A DNA stretch of 59,268 bases from the IMG/VR virus record IMGVR_UViG_3300028024_000010, positions 1-59,268 of that record; one strand, written 5' to 3'. The stretch is from a virus. This document shows positions 39,411-48,583 of the stretch, piece by piece. Positions within the stretch are counted from its first letter, which is position 1, and each line of letters starts with the position of its first letter. Position numbers and translations under genes: made by a program. Below the pieces are notes generated by a model. That model ran no database searches, was not told the origin of the DNA, and saw only the letters and a list, made by a program, of their open reading frames with translations.

Positions 39411-42400
39411 ATGGCACGTACCGCGATTGTCACCGGAGCAGGTCTGCTTGGTGCGGCGATCGGCTCTGAGTTCGGCAGTCCCGGCCTCGGCTTCACATTG
39501 GGCAGCCTTGCCGGTTCCGTCGTTGCAAGCTTTGCCGTGCCGAGCGGGTCGACGACAAAAGGCCCGCGCATCTCCGATCTCAAAGTTACGTCCTCGGCCT
39601 ATGGCGCCTTCATCCCCTATGGCTTCGGGACCGTCATCGTCGGCGGCAACATCATCTGGTCGACCGATCTCAAGGAGCACAAGAAGAAGAGCAAGAGCGG
39701 CAAGGGCAGCAGCGATACCGCTGGTACGGCGATCACCTTCTACTACACCGCCTCTTTCGCCCTCGGTCTTGCCTATGGTCCTGCCCAGGATGTGCTTCGC
39801 ATCTGGTTCGACGACAAGCTCTATTTCGACAAGACCGGAACCGGCCCTGTTATCAAGAAGGGCGGCCTTACGTTCCGCTTCTATCCGGGCGATGACAGCC
39901 AGCTGCCGGATCCATCAATCGTTGCCGCACTGGGCGAAGAGAATACGCCAGCCTGGCGAGGCCTTGTCTATATCGTCTTCGATGAACTCGACTTGAGCCC
40001 GTTCGCCAATCGCATTCCGACGATCAAGGTCGAGTTCACCTATAACGCGGTGCCGACATTTCCCTATACACCGCTGACGATACCTGCTGGAGCACCGGCG
40101 CCGACAGGTTCGTTCCTGGCGGTGGATCTCACGCGCAACGTTGCTTATACGACATCCACCGGAAATGCCTATTTGGAGCGCATCAACCTCGACACGATGA
40201 CGCTCGATTTCTGGAAAGACGGAAATATCGTCAATTCCGCAGGCAACGGATTTGTGAAGAATGCCTTGGGCGTCGGTCTCGATGGCTATATTTATGGCTC
40301 AGATGGCTCGGCTTATAATGATACGCCTCTTCTGAAGGTCAATCCCGAGACGTTGATGGAGGTTGCCCGGGGCGGGCTCGACGGAGATTTCACCGGCTAT
40401 CCCACGGCGATTACCGGAACGGCTGATGATATTGCTTCCATCCAGAACTTCGGCGTCAATGCTGTCAACACCTATGCGATTATCATCAGCCGTTTCGCCG
40501 CGACCGGATTTGTCGGCGTCTTGACCGTCAATGGCGGCCCGTCGGCGGCGGAGGATATCTCCGCTGGTTCACTGCCGATTCAATTAGCTGGTTGGTCAGA
40601 AGGCACGCCCGGAGATGGGCCGGCGATCTATATGGTCGGGGCGACTGATCTCTCCAGTACCGGCGCGATCGATACCATCGAATCCTGGGCCTATGCCTAT
40701 GGCATGCTGGCTGACGGTCAAATCGTTCGGGTTATCGTTGCCGGCTATCCGCTGTTTCAAAATACCTATGGCGGCGGTGCTGAGGCCCTGGCGAAAGGCT
40801 GCGCGATTGATTATTTCGATCCCCTTTCTTTGGATGACATCGCCGCAGCGGCTGGAAAATATTCGGGATATTACCTCACTTACAACACCGTTGGAACGGG
40901 ATGGTGGGACCAGACCGACGACACAATCATCTTCACATGCCGCCTGAATAAAGGATCGGGGTCCGATGTCCTGCTGGTCAAATACAAGCCGGACAAGCAG
41001 AACCTGTTTACGCCGATAGACACCGTCATTTGGGCGACGGTCGTGACCGGCGGTCTTTTTACCGGCACGACACATGGAACAAAATTGATCGGCAACCGCC
41101 TCGCTTATATGATGGGCAATGTGGTTTATCAGTTCGATACGACGACCGGCGCGATGACCACTCAGGTCTGGCCGATCAGCGCCACGAATGGAAGCTTTCC
41201 GCAGGTTTACGACACCGAGTCAGACAGTCTCGTCGCCTTTATTACCGGACATAACTGGACCCGGATTTATCTCAATCGCGGAACCGGTGACGGCACGACG
41301 GATGGTAGCATCGTCGCCGATCTGTGCAGCCGCATCGGGTATGGACCCGGTGACATCGATGTCTCGCAGCTGACCGATCCGGTGTATGGCTTCCTGGTCA
41401 CCAATCAATCGGCGGTGAAGGACAATATCCTGGCACTTGGCCAGGCGTTCTTTTTCGATCCTGTCGAGAGCGACTTCAAGATCAAGTTCCCGAAGCGTGG
41501 CGGTCCGTCCGTCGTGACGATTCCGCAAGACGACATGATGTGGCTCGGCAACAGCGGTTCCGACAAAAATCCGCAATTCATGTCGGATGATGAAACACAG
41601 GACGTCGATCTGCCGTTTTCCGTCTCGGTCGCGTTCCTGAATAAGGATCAGCAGGATCAGCAAGGCAGTATGGAATATCGCCGCATCGATGCGCCCGTCG
41701 CGACAATGGGTTCGCAGAACCGGACGACGGCGCAATTGCCGATCGTGATGACTGGGACCGATGCTTTGAAGATCGCGGAGCAAGCAGTTGACGCGGCGTG
41801 GGTCAGCCGGCATCACTACAGCCATATGCTGCCGCCGAAATATCTGAAATATGACGGCACCGACGTCGTCACATTCGCCTACTCGGATGGGACATCTACC
41901 CTGGCCCGGATCATCCAGCTTGGTACCGGCGCCGATTTTTCGCTTGATGTCACCAGTGTTTCCGAGGACCCGACGGTTTATGGCGGCACATTGATTGCTG
42001 ATAATGCCAACTATCCGGCGCAGGTGATCTCCGGGCCTGTGATCGGAAAGCTATTTGTCCTCAACATCCCGCTGCCGCGCGATGTGGACGATACTGGCGG
42101 TGTCGGGTCAAGAATCTATCTGGCGACATCGGGGTATAGCGCCGCAACGAATCCGCCTCGCGTCATCATGCGGAGCTATGACCAAGGCGTCACCTGGGAT
42201 GAAGTAACCCGCACCTATCTCGACGCGACCTGGGGCAGCTGCGTCACCGCACTTCCAGACACGACGCATCCCTTCGCCTGGAATGACGATTATACGCTCA
42301 CGATCCAGCTGACCGATGCCGGCAACGAAGCCCTGGCCAGTGTCACGGAAGCAGAGGTCTATGCCGGCAGCAATGTCGCCGCCATCATCAAATCGAACGG

Positions 42401-43685
42401 TGATGCCGAGATCATCCAGTTCGCAGATGTCACCCTGAATGCCGATGGCAGTTACACGCTGTCGCATATCCTGCGCGGCCGCCGCGGGACGGAGGTCTAC
42501 ACGGCCGGCCATGGGATCGGGGATTACTTCCTGCTGCTCGATGCGAGCGAGATGACCTCGGTTGTGGTGCCGTTGAGCGATATCAACCGGTCCGTCATGT
42601 GGAAGGTCGTGACCGCCGGCCAGGTGGCGGCCGACGTGGACGGGTTCACGCGGATCACGACCGGCGCCGATCTCAAGCCTTATGCCGTCGATCACATCGC
42701 TGTTGCTGCGTCAGGTTCCGATCTCAATCTCATCTGGGTACGCCGGACGCGTCTCGGCGGTGGCCTCTTCGACGGCACTGGCACCGTGCCACTATCGGAA
42801 ACCTCGGAAGCCTACGAGATCGATATCCTTTCCGGCCCCGGCGGCATCGTGAAGCGGACCATATCGGGCCTGACATCGCCGACAGCAACCTATACCGGTG
42901 CGCAGATCCTGACGGATTTTGGTACATCCATCAGCAGCCTGACGCTGAAAATCTACCAGCTGAGCGGCGTCGTCGGGCGCGGCTTCGCCAGGGAAACCAC
43001 GCTATCCGTTACCGGCTTGCCGAGCCTGTCGCCAACCGCCATCCCAGCAGTTCCGACCGGTCCGGCATATTTCCCCGCGGCGGGCCAGAACGCGCTGACC
43101 TGGAATGCAAACGTGCTCGGCGATTATGTGACGGCCTATCATCTCTATCGTGCTGCAGGAAATGGCGCCGCTTTCGCCGATGCCAGCCTGATCTGGTCCG
43201 GTAGCGTCAATTCCTACGTCGATAGCGGGCTCGCGGTCGGCCAGAAGAACACCTATTTCCTGACCGCGACGAACGCCATCGGGACATCATCGAACACGGC
43301 CGGCCTCGATACGACGGCGGGCGTCATCGTCAAGGATCTCCGGATCATCGGTGGGACACCGGGTGTCAAACCGACAGGGCTCCAAGAACTTCTGCTGATG
43401 GTCATGCTGTCCGGCGATACGTTGCCGAAGGACCTGATTTACAACGGCGTGCATAGCAAGATCAGCTGCGAAATAGCGCCGACCGCCGATTACACCATCA
43501 CCTTGAAAAAGAACGGCTCAACGATCGGGACCGGCACAATATTGGCTGGTCACACAACGGGAACATGGTCATTTGCAGCGGCTGTCACCTTTGCCGATGG
43601 CGATCTCTTCACCGTCACAGCGCCGGTATCTGATTCCACCATGTCCGGGCTCGCTTTGACGATCCTCGGCTCCCGCACGACCTGA
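39411..43685 (+). CDS. giant tail tip (hub/megatron) protein, GTA g15-like
   Basis: 1424 residues. Residues 1-210: ring-binding region (GSLAGSVVASFAVPSGSTTKGPRI split by short loops; ITFYYTASFALGLAYGPAQDVL). Residues about 215-625: Gly/Tyr/Asp-rich beta repeats with the look of a propeller (GLDGYIYGSDGSAYN, then MVGATDLSSTG), not seen in standard members. Residues 630-1060: hub proper (VADLCSRIGYGPGDIDVSQLTD, then HHYSHMLPPKYLKYDG). After 1060: beta sandwich and Fn3-like C-terminus. It should form the central fibre/tip contacting the cell. Confidence 0.9.
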   Translation: MARTAIVTGAGLLGAAIGSEFGSPGLGFTLGSLAGSVVASFAVPSGSTTKGPRISDLKVTSSAYGAFIPYGFGTVIVGGNIIWSTDLKEHKKKSKSGKGSSDTAGTAITFYYTASFALGLAYGPAQDVLRIWFDDKLYFDKTGTGPVIKKGGLTFRFYPGDDSQLPDPSIVAALGEENTPAWRGLVYIVFDELDLSPFANRIPTIKVEFTYNAVPTFPYTPLTIPAGAPAPTGSFLAVDLTRNVAYTTSTGNAYLERINLDTMTLDFWKDGNIVNSAGNGFVKNALGVGLDGYIYGSDGSAYNDTPLLKVNPETLMEVARGGLDGDFTGYPTAITGTADDIASIQNFGVNAVNTYAIIISRFAATGFVGVLTVNGGPSAAEDISAGSLPIQLAGWSEGTPGDGPAIYMVGATDLSSTGAIDTIESWAYAYGMLADGQIVRVIVAGYPLFQNTYGGGAEALAKGCAIDYFDPLSLDDIAAAAGKYSGYYLTYNTVGTGWWDQTDDTIIFTCRLNKGSGSDVLLVKYKPDKQNLFTPIDTVIWATVVTGGLFTGTTHGTKLIGNRLAYMMGNVVYQFDTTTGAMTTQVWPISATNGSFPQVYDTESDSLVAFITGHNWTRIYLNRGTGDGTTDGSIVADLCSRIGYGPGDIDVSQLTDPVYGFLVTNQSAVKDNILALGQAFFFDPVESDFKIKFPKRGGPSVVTIPQDDMMWLGNSGSDKNPQFMSDDETQDVDLPFSVSVAFLNKDQQDQQGSMEYRRIDAPVATMGSQNRTTAQLPIVMTGTDALKIAEQAVDAAWVSRHHYSHMLPPKYLKYDGTDVVTFAYSDGTSTLARIIQLGTGADFSLDVTSVSEDPTVYGGTLIADNANYPAQVISGPVIGKLFVLNIPLPRDVDDTGGVGSRIYLATSGYSAATNPPRVIMRSYDQGVTWDEVTRTYLDATWGSCVTALPDTTHPFAWNDDYTLTIQLTDAGNEALASVTEAEVYAGSNVAAIIKSNGDAEIIQFADVTLNADGSYTLSHILRGRRGTEVYTAGHGIGDYFLLLDASEMTSVVVPLSDINRSVMWKVVTAGQVAADVDGFTRITTGADLKPYAVDHIAVAASGSDLNLIWVRRTRLGGGLFDGTGTVPLSETSEAYEIDILSGPGGIVKRTISGLTSPTATYTGAQILTDFGTSISSLTLKIYQLSGVVGRGFARETTLSVTGLPSLSPTAIPAVPTGPAYFPAAGQNALTWNANVLGDYVTAYHLYRAAGNGAAFADASLIWSGSVNSYVDSGLAVGQKNTYFLTATNAIGTSSNTAGLDTTAGVIVKDLRIIGGTPGVKPTGLQELLLMVMLSGDTLPKDLIYNGVHSKISCEIAPTADYTITLKKNGSTIGTGTILAGHTTGTWSFAAAVTFADGDLFTVTAPVSDSTMSGLALTILGSRTT

Positions 43686-43698
43686 CCCCATCAACATC

Positions 43699-43712
43699 GG
43701 CGCATATGCGCC
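43699..43712. other. 14-base perfect palindrome between tip and fibre genes
   Basis: GGCGCATATGCGCC lies in the 46-base gap between the tip and fibre genes. It could fold into a short hairpin or bind a dimeric protein. No T-run. Confidence 0.5.
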
Positions 43713-43731
43713 GCCGAAAGGCCTTAACGCG

Positions 43732-45246
43732 ATGGCACTCATCATCCGCGATAGCTTCGCGCCATATGCAACGGTCACCGATATGGGCTTGTCCTATTGG
43801 GATGTGGCGAATACCAACGCCAGCCTCTCTTCCGCAGTGACGCGGTTCGGTGAGGGACAATCCTTCCGCAGCCCCAGCGCCGGAGGCGGCGGCGCCGTCT
43901 TGCTGCAGAAGGCGATGACATCGAACCAGCAGACGATATTCGCTGCCTTCGCCTTCATCTATAACGCGGCGTTTTCCGGCACGAGCGAAGTCATCGGTGT
44001 CCAATATCTTGACGGCACGACACAGCAGGTAACGATCAGTCTCCGTTCCGATGGTGCCGTTGTGGTGCGGCGCGGCAGCTTTGCCGGCACCGTGGTGCAG
44101 ACTTTTACCGGTGTCTTTTCCGCCAGCGCCTGGACGCAATTCCAGATCAAGACCGTGATCGACGGTTCCACCGGGTCGGTATCGATCCGGCTCAACGGTA
44201 ATACTTCGGACGACTTCGCGGCGACCGGACTCAATATCAAATCCTCGGCGAACAGCTATGCGAATGTCGTCGCCGTCACCCAGACTGCCGCCGGCAGTAA
44301 CGCGTATATCCAGCATCTCGCCCTCTTCGACAGTTCGGGATCTGCGCCCTGGAACAACTGGGTCGGCGATGTCCGCGCCAATCTGATCCGTCCCTCTGCC
44401 GATACGGCGCAGAAGCAGTTCAGCCCGAGCCCGGCGACCTCGACCAATTTTGGTGAGCAGACCCAGGTCAGTACCAATACGCTTGCCATCACTGCCGGGC
44501 AGATCCGTGTTGCCAGGGTCATTACGGCACCGGTTGGCGGTACCCTGGGCAAGGCAACGGCGAATTTCAATGCCGCGATGACCGGCAACGCCAAGGTCGC
44601 TCTTTATGACAGCGATGGTGCGGCTGGTGTGCCGGGAACACTTCTAGCGACGTCGAACCAGGTCACCAACCCCGTCATCGGGGTCAATGACTTCACGTTC
44701 AGCTCACCGCCGCTTCTCCGCAGCTCACATCAATATTATCTCGCCATCCTCACCGATACGAATTGCACGCTGAAAGCAGCCACCGGCACGTCAGCGACCT
44801 TTATCCAGACACAGGCCTATGCGTCCGGCTTCCCGGCGATCATGACGCCAACCGGCAATACCGCAACCGATCCCGTCCTTTTCGGTACCATCACGGTGAC
44901 CAATTCCGGCTGTGTCCAGGAAGTGATCCAGGACGGTTCGGCATCCTATGTCTTCGACAGCACGGTCGGGCATTACGATCTCTATGATTTCGATGATCTT
45001 ACCTCGACGCCGGCTTCAATCCTCGGCCTGTCGCTGCGGGCCTTTGTCTCGAAGTCCGATGCCGGAGCGCGATCTGGTGCCCTCACCCTGAAATCCGGGG
45101 CGACGAGCCAGGACAGCGCGACGGTCGTTCTTTCGACGACGAACTCCAATCTCGTCATGGTGCAGGATACCGATCCGAATACTGGATCGGCGTGGACCCC
45201 GCCCGGTATCGCTGCCATGCAAGCCGGGCCGAAGACAGCCGCCTGA
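43732..45246 (+). CDS. probable tail fibre protein with lectin-like start
   Basis: 504 residues, Ser/Thr/Ala/Gly-rich and almost free of Lys and Cys. Residues 1-215 have a jelly-roll/LamG-like rhythm (QTIFAAFAFIYNAAFSGTSEVIGVQYL, then FQIKTVIDGSTGSVSIRLNG, then YIQHLALFDSSG). Residues 255-370 form another beta domain that reads like a small-molecule-binding sandwich. This suits a host-contact protein. No known family is certain. Confidence 0.72.
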   Translation: MALIIRDSFAPYATVTDMGLSYWDVANTNASLSSAVTRFGEGQSFRSPSAGGGGAVLLQKAMTSNQQTIFAAFAFIYNAAFSGTSEVIGVQYLDGTTQQVTISLRSDGAVVVRRGSFAGTVVQTFTGVFSASAWTQFQIKTVIDGSTGSVSIRLNGNTSDDFAATGLNIKSSANSYANVVAVTQTAAGSNAYIQHLALFDSSGSAPWNNWVGDVRANLIRPSADTAQKQFSPSPATSTNFGEQTQVSTNTLAITAGQIRVARVITAPVGGTLGKATANFNAAMTGNAKVALYDSDGAAGVPGTLLATSNQVTNPVIGVNDFTFSSPPLLRSSHQYYLAILTDTNCTLKAATGTSATFIQTQAYASGFPAIMTPTGNTATDPVLFGTITVTNSGCVQEVIQDGSASYVFDSTVGHYDLYDFDDLTSTPASILGLSLRAFVSKSDAGARSGALTLKSGATSQDSATVVLSTTNSNLVMVQDTDPNTGSAWTPPGIAAMQAGPKTAA

Positions 45247-45497
45247 TGACCGATTTCCGCACGACAACTATCGTTGCCGAGGTCTGGTCGGTGATGACGC
45301 CGGCCTATCAGGCAACGGAGGTTGTTGCCGAGGTCTGGTCGGTGATGACGCCGGCCATGCAAATGTCAGACTTCCTGATTGAGATGTGGGCGCTCAACGT
45401 CACGGTCGGAACACAGTTCGTCGTCTCATTGATGGACATAGAAGTCTGGTCACTCATTCAACATAACACCGCACCCTTTTTCTTCGTGATCACATAG
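45246..45497 (+). CDS. small tail-region protein with duplicated segment
   Basis: 83 residues from ATG 45246 (MTDFRTTTIVAEVW). A 17-residue unit containing VAEVWSVMTPA is repeated exactly, then a weaker third copy (IEMWALNV) and a fourth (IEVWSLIQ) can be seen. Likely short beta strands stacked on one face. The DNA repeat units are identical over 33 bases, a recent duplication. Function unknown. Confidence 0.65.
   Translation: MTDFRTTTIVAEVWSVMTPAYQATEVVAEVWSVMTPAMQMSDFLIEMWALNVTVGTQFVVSLMDIEVWSLIQHNTAPFFFVIT
45273..45356 (+). repeat. 33-base direct repeat in a fibre-region gene
   Basis: Identical copies start at 45273 and 45324 (GTTGCCGAGGTCTGGTCGGT and on), 51 bases apart, equal to 17 codons. 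In frame with the gene. Confidence 0.9.
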
Positions 45498-45507
45498 GCA
45501 GGTCAGC

Positions 45508-46200
45508 ATGACGGCTAGTCCCATTCTCGGCATTCAGGAAGTGTCCTCAAGCCAGAATCAGAAAGAGGCGACGATCAATACGGCGATCGAGCTTCTTGAA
45601 AAGGCGCTGTGCGATACGCTGGATGTCGATGTGACATCTGCGAATCAGACCATCGTCGATACCGATTATCAGCAGCATGTGCGCTTCCGGATCTTCGGCG
45701 CGACGACGCCTGGCCGGGTGGTTATCCTCGGTAACAATCCGATCAAGCGCCTGGTGATCCTTCGCTCTTCATTATCAAATACGCAGCCGGTTTTGATCGA
45801 GCGCGGCTCGACAACGATCACGCTCTATCCAGGACAGACGATCTTCGTTTACACGAACGGGACGGCGAACGGTCTCGACCGCATGGACGTCCCTGGCAAG
45901 GTGATGCCGTATTCAGTCGCCGGCAACCATCTCGTGCTTTCGGGCGATGCCGGCGCCTATATCTACTGCACCGCCGGCGCGCCGAGCGCGATGATCATCG
46001 CCTCGAACCAGGATTCGCCGATGGATATCGGCACGCGCATCTGGTTTGTGCAGAAGGGGGCCGGTCAAATCGCTCTTGCCGCCGGTACCGGCGTGACGAT
46101 CTTGACCGCCCGGAGCCTCACCACGCGGGCGCAATATTCCGAGATCTATATCACCAAAATCGACACCGATACCTGGATCGCCAGCGGCGACCTGACATAA
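45508..46200 (+). CDS. tail fibre or receptor-contact protein
   Basis: 230 residues. Start ILGIQEVSSSQNQKEATINTAI; middle beta-rich (RFRIFGATTPGRVVILGNN); end GTRIWFVQKGAGQIALAAGTGVTI followed by YSEIYITKIDTDTWIASGDL. The ending is common at the C-terminus of phage fibre proteins with a trimeric beta structure. Possibly the receptor-binding tip. Confidence 0.75.
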   Translation: MTASPILGIQEVSSSQNQKEATINTAIELLEKALCDTLDVDVTSANQTIVDTDYQQHVRFRIFGATTPGRVVILGNNPIKRLVILRSSLSNTQPVLIERGSTTITLYPGQTIFVYTNGTANGLDRMDVPGKVMPYSVAGNHLVLSGDAGAYIYCTAGAPSAMIIASNQDSPMDIGTRIWFVQKGAGQIALAAGTGVTILTARSLTTRAQYSEIYITKIDTDTWIASGDLT

Positions 46201-46213
46201 GGGGGCAGGGAAG

Positions 46214-46447
46214 ATGGACCATTTGAGCATCAGGACCGAAGCGACTTTGGGGGCTGGTCTGATGACAACGCCCTTCTGGGTTTCACTTCTGAACAACATC
46301 GGCTGGGTTGCCAGCATCATTGCCGCGGTGTGCGGGGCCATCGTTGGTATTCATGCCGTCTGGCGCATCTGGAGCAATCGCAAAAAGTTGGACACGACAG
46401 CGGCCAAAAAGGCCGATGAAGACGACCTCGATATTCTCGCTCCGTGA
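46214..46447 (+). CDS. holin candidate 1
   Basis: 77 residues. One long hydrophobic region at 20-50 (FWVSLLNNIGWVASIIAAVCGAIVGIHAVW), then a basic/acidic tail (RKKLDTTAAKKADEDD). Size, single or double membrane pass, and charged C-terminus fit a phage holin. First gene of the lysis block. Confidence 0.72.
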   Translation: MDHLSIRTEATLGAGLMTTPFWVSLLNNIGWVASIIAAVCGAIVGIHAVWRIWSNRKKLDTTAAKKADEDDLDILAP

Positions 46448-46459
46448 AAGGAAATCATC

Positions 46460-46819
46460 ATGCTGAAAAGCCTGCTCACTCTCGAAAATCTTTGGAAGGG
46501 CCTCGGCCACATGACGCGCTGGGTCCTGGTACCGCTGATCATGCTGGCCGTCACCATGGCAGGCCTCGTGCTGGTCAGCACCGATCTTCTCAGCCCGCGG
46601 ATGCAAAGCGAAATCGCGTCGCTCTGGTACGTTTTTATCGCCGTCACCGCTTGGTGGCTGATGCGGCGCTGGCTGAACTGGCTCAATGGCGTGAGGTTCA
46701 AAAAAGATGTCGCACCGCTCATTTATCAAAATGCTCTATCTGCTGCTATTCATAGCGTCGGCCAGTCTCTCGCCCTCGCCATCCTCATCAGCAGCGTTCT
46801 CGCCACAGTACGATTCTGA
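46460..46819 (+). CDS. membrane protein, holin candidate 2
   Basis: 119 residues with three hydrophobic helices: WVLVPLIMLAVTMAGLVLV (21-40), SLWYVFIAVTAWWLM (54-69) and SLALAILISSVLATV (103-117). The last third overlaps the transglycosylase gene in another frame. It could be the holin, or an antiholin to the smaller protein. Confidence 0.7.
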   Translation: MLKSLLTLENLWKGLGHMTRWVLVPLIMLAVTMAGLVLVSTDLLSPRMQSEIASLWYVFIAVTAWWLMRRWLNWLNGVRFKKDVAPLIYQNALSAAIHSVGQSLALAILISSVLATVRF

Positions 46820-47300
46820 CATCCGCGGTGCGGTCGCCCAGTTCTGGCCCGAGGGGCCGGATTGGACCTGGTGGAAGGCGCAGCTCTACCAGGAAAGCCG
46901 CCTGGACCCGCAAGCAATGTCTCCGGTGGGCGCGCGGGGGCTGGCGCAGACGATGCCAGCTACATGGGCAGAAATAACCCGCCAGCTACATTGGGGCAAT
47001 GTCAGCCCGCATTCGCCGCGCCATGCGATCTACGGGGGAGCCTATTATATGCGGCGCATGCAGCTGGCCTGGACCTCGAGGCGCACAATCGAGGAACGGC
47101 AGAAGCTGGCCCAGGCGAGCTATAATGCTGGCACCGGCCATATCATCGAGGCGCAGGACGCCTGCCATGGCGCGTTGACATGGGACCGCATATGGCCATG
47201 CCTGGCGCAGGTCACCGGCCAGGAGAACGCTCAGCAGACGATCGACTATGTGACGCGCATCGCCGCCTGGCGCCGGCAGATCCTCAGCACGCCGCACTGA
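46707..47300 (+). CDS. lytic transglycosylase with signal sequence (endolysin)
   Basis: 197 residues. N-terminal signal (FIKMLYLLLFIASASLSPSP), then an SLT domain with the catalytic Glu in LYQESRLDPQAMSPVGARGLAQTM and the conserved ASYNAGTGHII at about 140. It cleaves peptidoglycan at cell lysis. The signal is encoded within the 3' end of the membrane gene 46460-46819 (113-base overlap), so both are coupled. Export by Sec, probably with membrane tethering before release. A start at 46731 (MLYLLLF) is possible too. Confidence 0.85.
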   Translation: MSHRSFIKMLYLLLFIASASLSPSPSSSAAFSPQYDSDIRGAVAQFWPEGPDWTWWKAQLYQESRLDPQAMSPVGARGLAQTMPATWAEITRQLHWGNVSPHSPRHAIYGGAYYMRRMQLAWTSRRTIEERQKLAQASYNAGTGHIIEAQDACHGALTWDRIWPCLAQVTGQENAQQTIDYVTRIAAWRRQILSTPH

Positions 47301-47366
47301 TCACCACCTGACTTTCCGATCCTTCAACCGCGCTGCCCGAGCGGCAGCCGAGAGCGGAGCCTTGCC

Positions 47367-48137
47367 ATGGACAGACTGAAGAGCCGTATCGGCCGGCGTT
47401 ACGACTGGACCCCGGACCTGCCGGACCATCGCGACGCGGTCTATCAGGTCAGGCGTCGCCTGGCGCTGCCGCTGAAGGTCGATCTCTCGCCCAAATGCTC
47501 GCCGGTCGAGGACCAGGGCGATCTCGGCAGCTGTACCGCCAATGCGCTGGCTGGCGCGCTCGAATTCCTCGAGGCCGTCGACGGCACGCCATTCAAGGAT
47601 ATCAGCCGGCTCTTCATCTATTACGGCGAGCGGGCGATCGAGCATACGATCAATCAGGATAGCGGCGCGCAGATCCGCGACGGCGTCAAGTTTCTGCATC
47701 AGACCGGCGCCTGCTCGGAAGACCTCTGGCCCTACAACATCACCAAGTTCAAGCAGAGGCCGACAGCGGCCGCCTATGCAGATGCCGCGAAGCGCAAGAT
47801 CACCCTCTATCAGCGCGTCACCGGCATCAACGCACTGCGCGCCTGCCTGGCCTCCGGTTTCCCGGTCGTCTTCGGCTTCACCGTCTATGACGGCTTCGAG
47901 AGCGATGCCATCGCCCGGACCGGCAAGCTGAACCTGCCGAAGCCGACCGAGCGCGTTCTTGGCGGCCATGCCGTGCTGGCGGTCGGCTATGACGATGCCG
48001 CCAGGCGGGTGAAGGTCAGGAACAGCTGGGGCGCCGGCTGGGGCCTGAAGGGCTATTTCACCATGCCCTACGACTATATCGGCAACCCGCAACTGGCCGA
48101 CGACTTCTGGACCATCCGCGCGGGGCAGCAGCTATGA
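47367..48137 (+). CDS. papain-like (C1) cysteine protease
   Basis: 256 residues with all landmarks of the C1 family: oxyanion Gln and catalytic Cys in EDQGDLGSCTANAL at about 48-60, catalytic His in GGHAVLAVGYDD at about 198, and Asn in VRNSWGAGWG at about 215. No signal or prosegment is evident, so it is made active in the cytoplasm or leaves through the holin hole. It lies between endolysin and spanins, an unusual place for such an enzyme. It may free virions from host protein, help lysis, or travel in the particle. Confidence 0.9.
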   Translation: MDRLKSRIGRRYDWTPDLPDHRDAVYQVRRRLALPLKVDLSPKCSPVEDQGDLGSCTANALAGALEFLEAVDGTPFKDISRLFIYYGERAIEHTINQDSGAQIRDGVKFLHQTGACSEDLWPYNITKFKQRPTAAAYADAAKRKITLYQRVTGINALRACLASGFPVVFGFTVYDGFESDAIARTGKLNLPKPTERVLGGHAVLAVGYDDAARRVKVRNSWGAGWGLKGYFTMPYDYIGNPQLADDFWTIRAGQQL

Positions 48138-48583
48138 GCGGCCTGATCAAGACCGGGCTTGCCACCATCACCGGCGGCACGGCGGCCTGGCTGCCCTATG
48201 CCCTGGTCGCCGCGCTGGCGGCCGGCGGCGCCGGCTTCGGCCTATGGAAGCTGGTGGTGGCGCCGCGTCTCGAAGCGGCGGCGCTGAAGGTCGAGAAGGC
48301 CGAGGCCGACCTGAAGATCGTCACCGATGCCAATGCCGAGACCGAGCGATCGCTGCGCCTGCAAAAGGCCCAGGCCGATTACGACCGGCAGGCGACCGCC
48401 AGCAAGCTCGCCGACCTCCAAGCCATGGCCGATCGCGCGGCCACCGCCAAGAAGGATATCAGCCATGTTCAAGGTGCTCAGGACGCCATTGATCCTGTTG
48501 AGTTGTATGGCAATCAGCGGCTGCGGGAGCTCCGCGCCGCGCGTCGTGGTCAAGTCGGAAACGCAATACCTGTTTCCCCCTGA
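48134..48583 (+). CDS. inner-membrane spanin (Rz-like)
   Basis: 149 residues. One membrane helix at 18-42 (WLPYALVAALAAGGAGFGLWKLVV), then a long periplasmic coiled coil (ALKVEKAEADLKIVTDANAETE). N-in, C-out, the usual i-spanin form. The o-spanin gene is embedded in its 3' part. Coupled by ATGA to the protease gene. Confidence 0.82.
   Translation: MSGLIKTGLATITGGTAAWLPYALVAALAAGGAGFGLWKLVVAPRLEAAALKVEKAEADLKIVTDANAETERSLRLQKAQADYDRQATASKLADLQAMADRAATAKKDISHVQGAQDAIDPVELYGNQRLRELRAARRGQVGNAIPVSP

Noticed and set aside
44541-44560. Third copy of the capsid/tail leader element (CCTGGGCAAGGCAA)
   Set aside because: Only partly matching and inside the coding sequence of the fibre gene; chance resemblance is more likely.
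47325-47355. Hairpin GCTGCC-CGAGC-GGCAGC before the papain-like protease gene as terminator
   Set aside because: No T-run follows; at most a weak structure in the leader.
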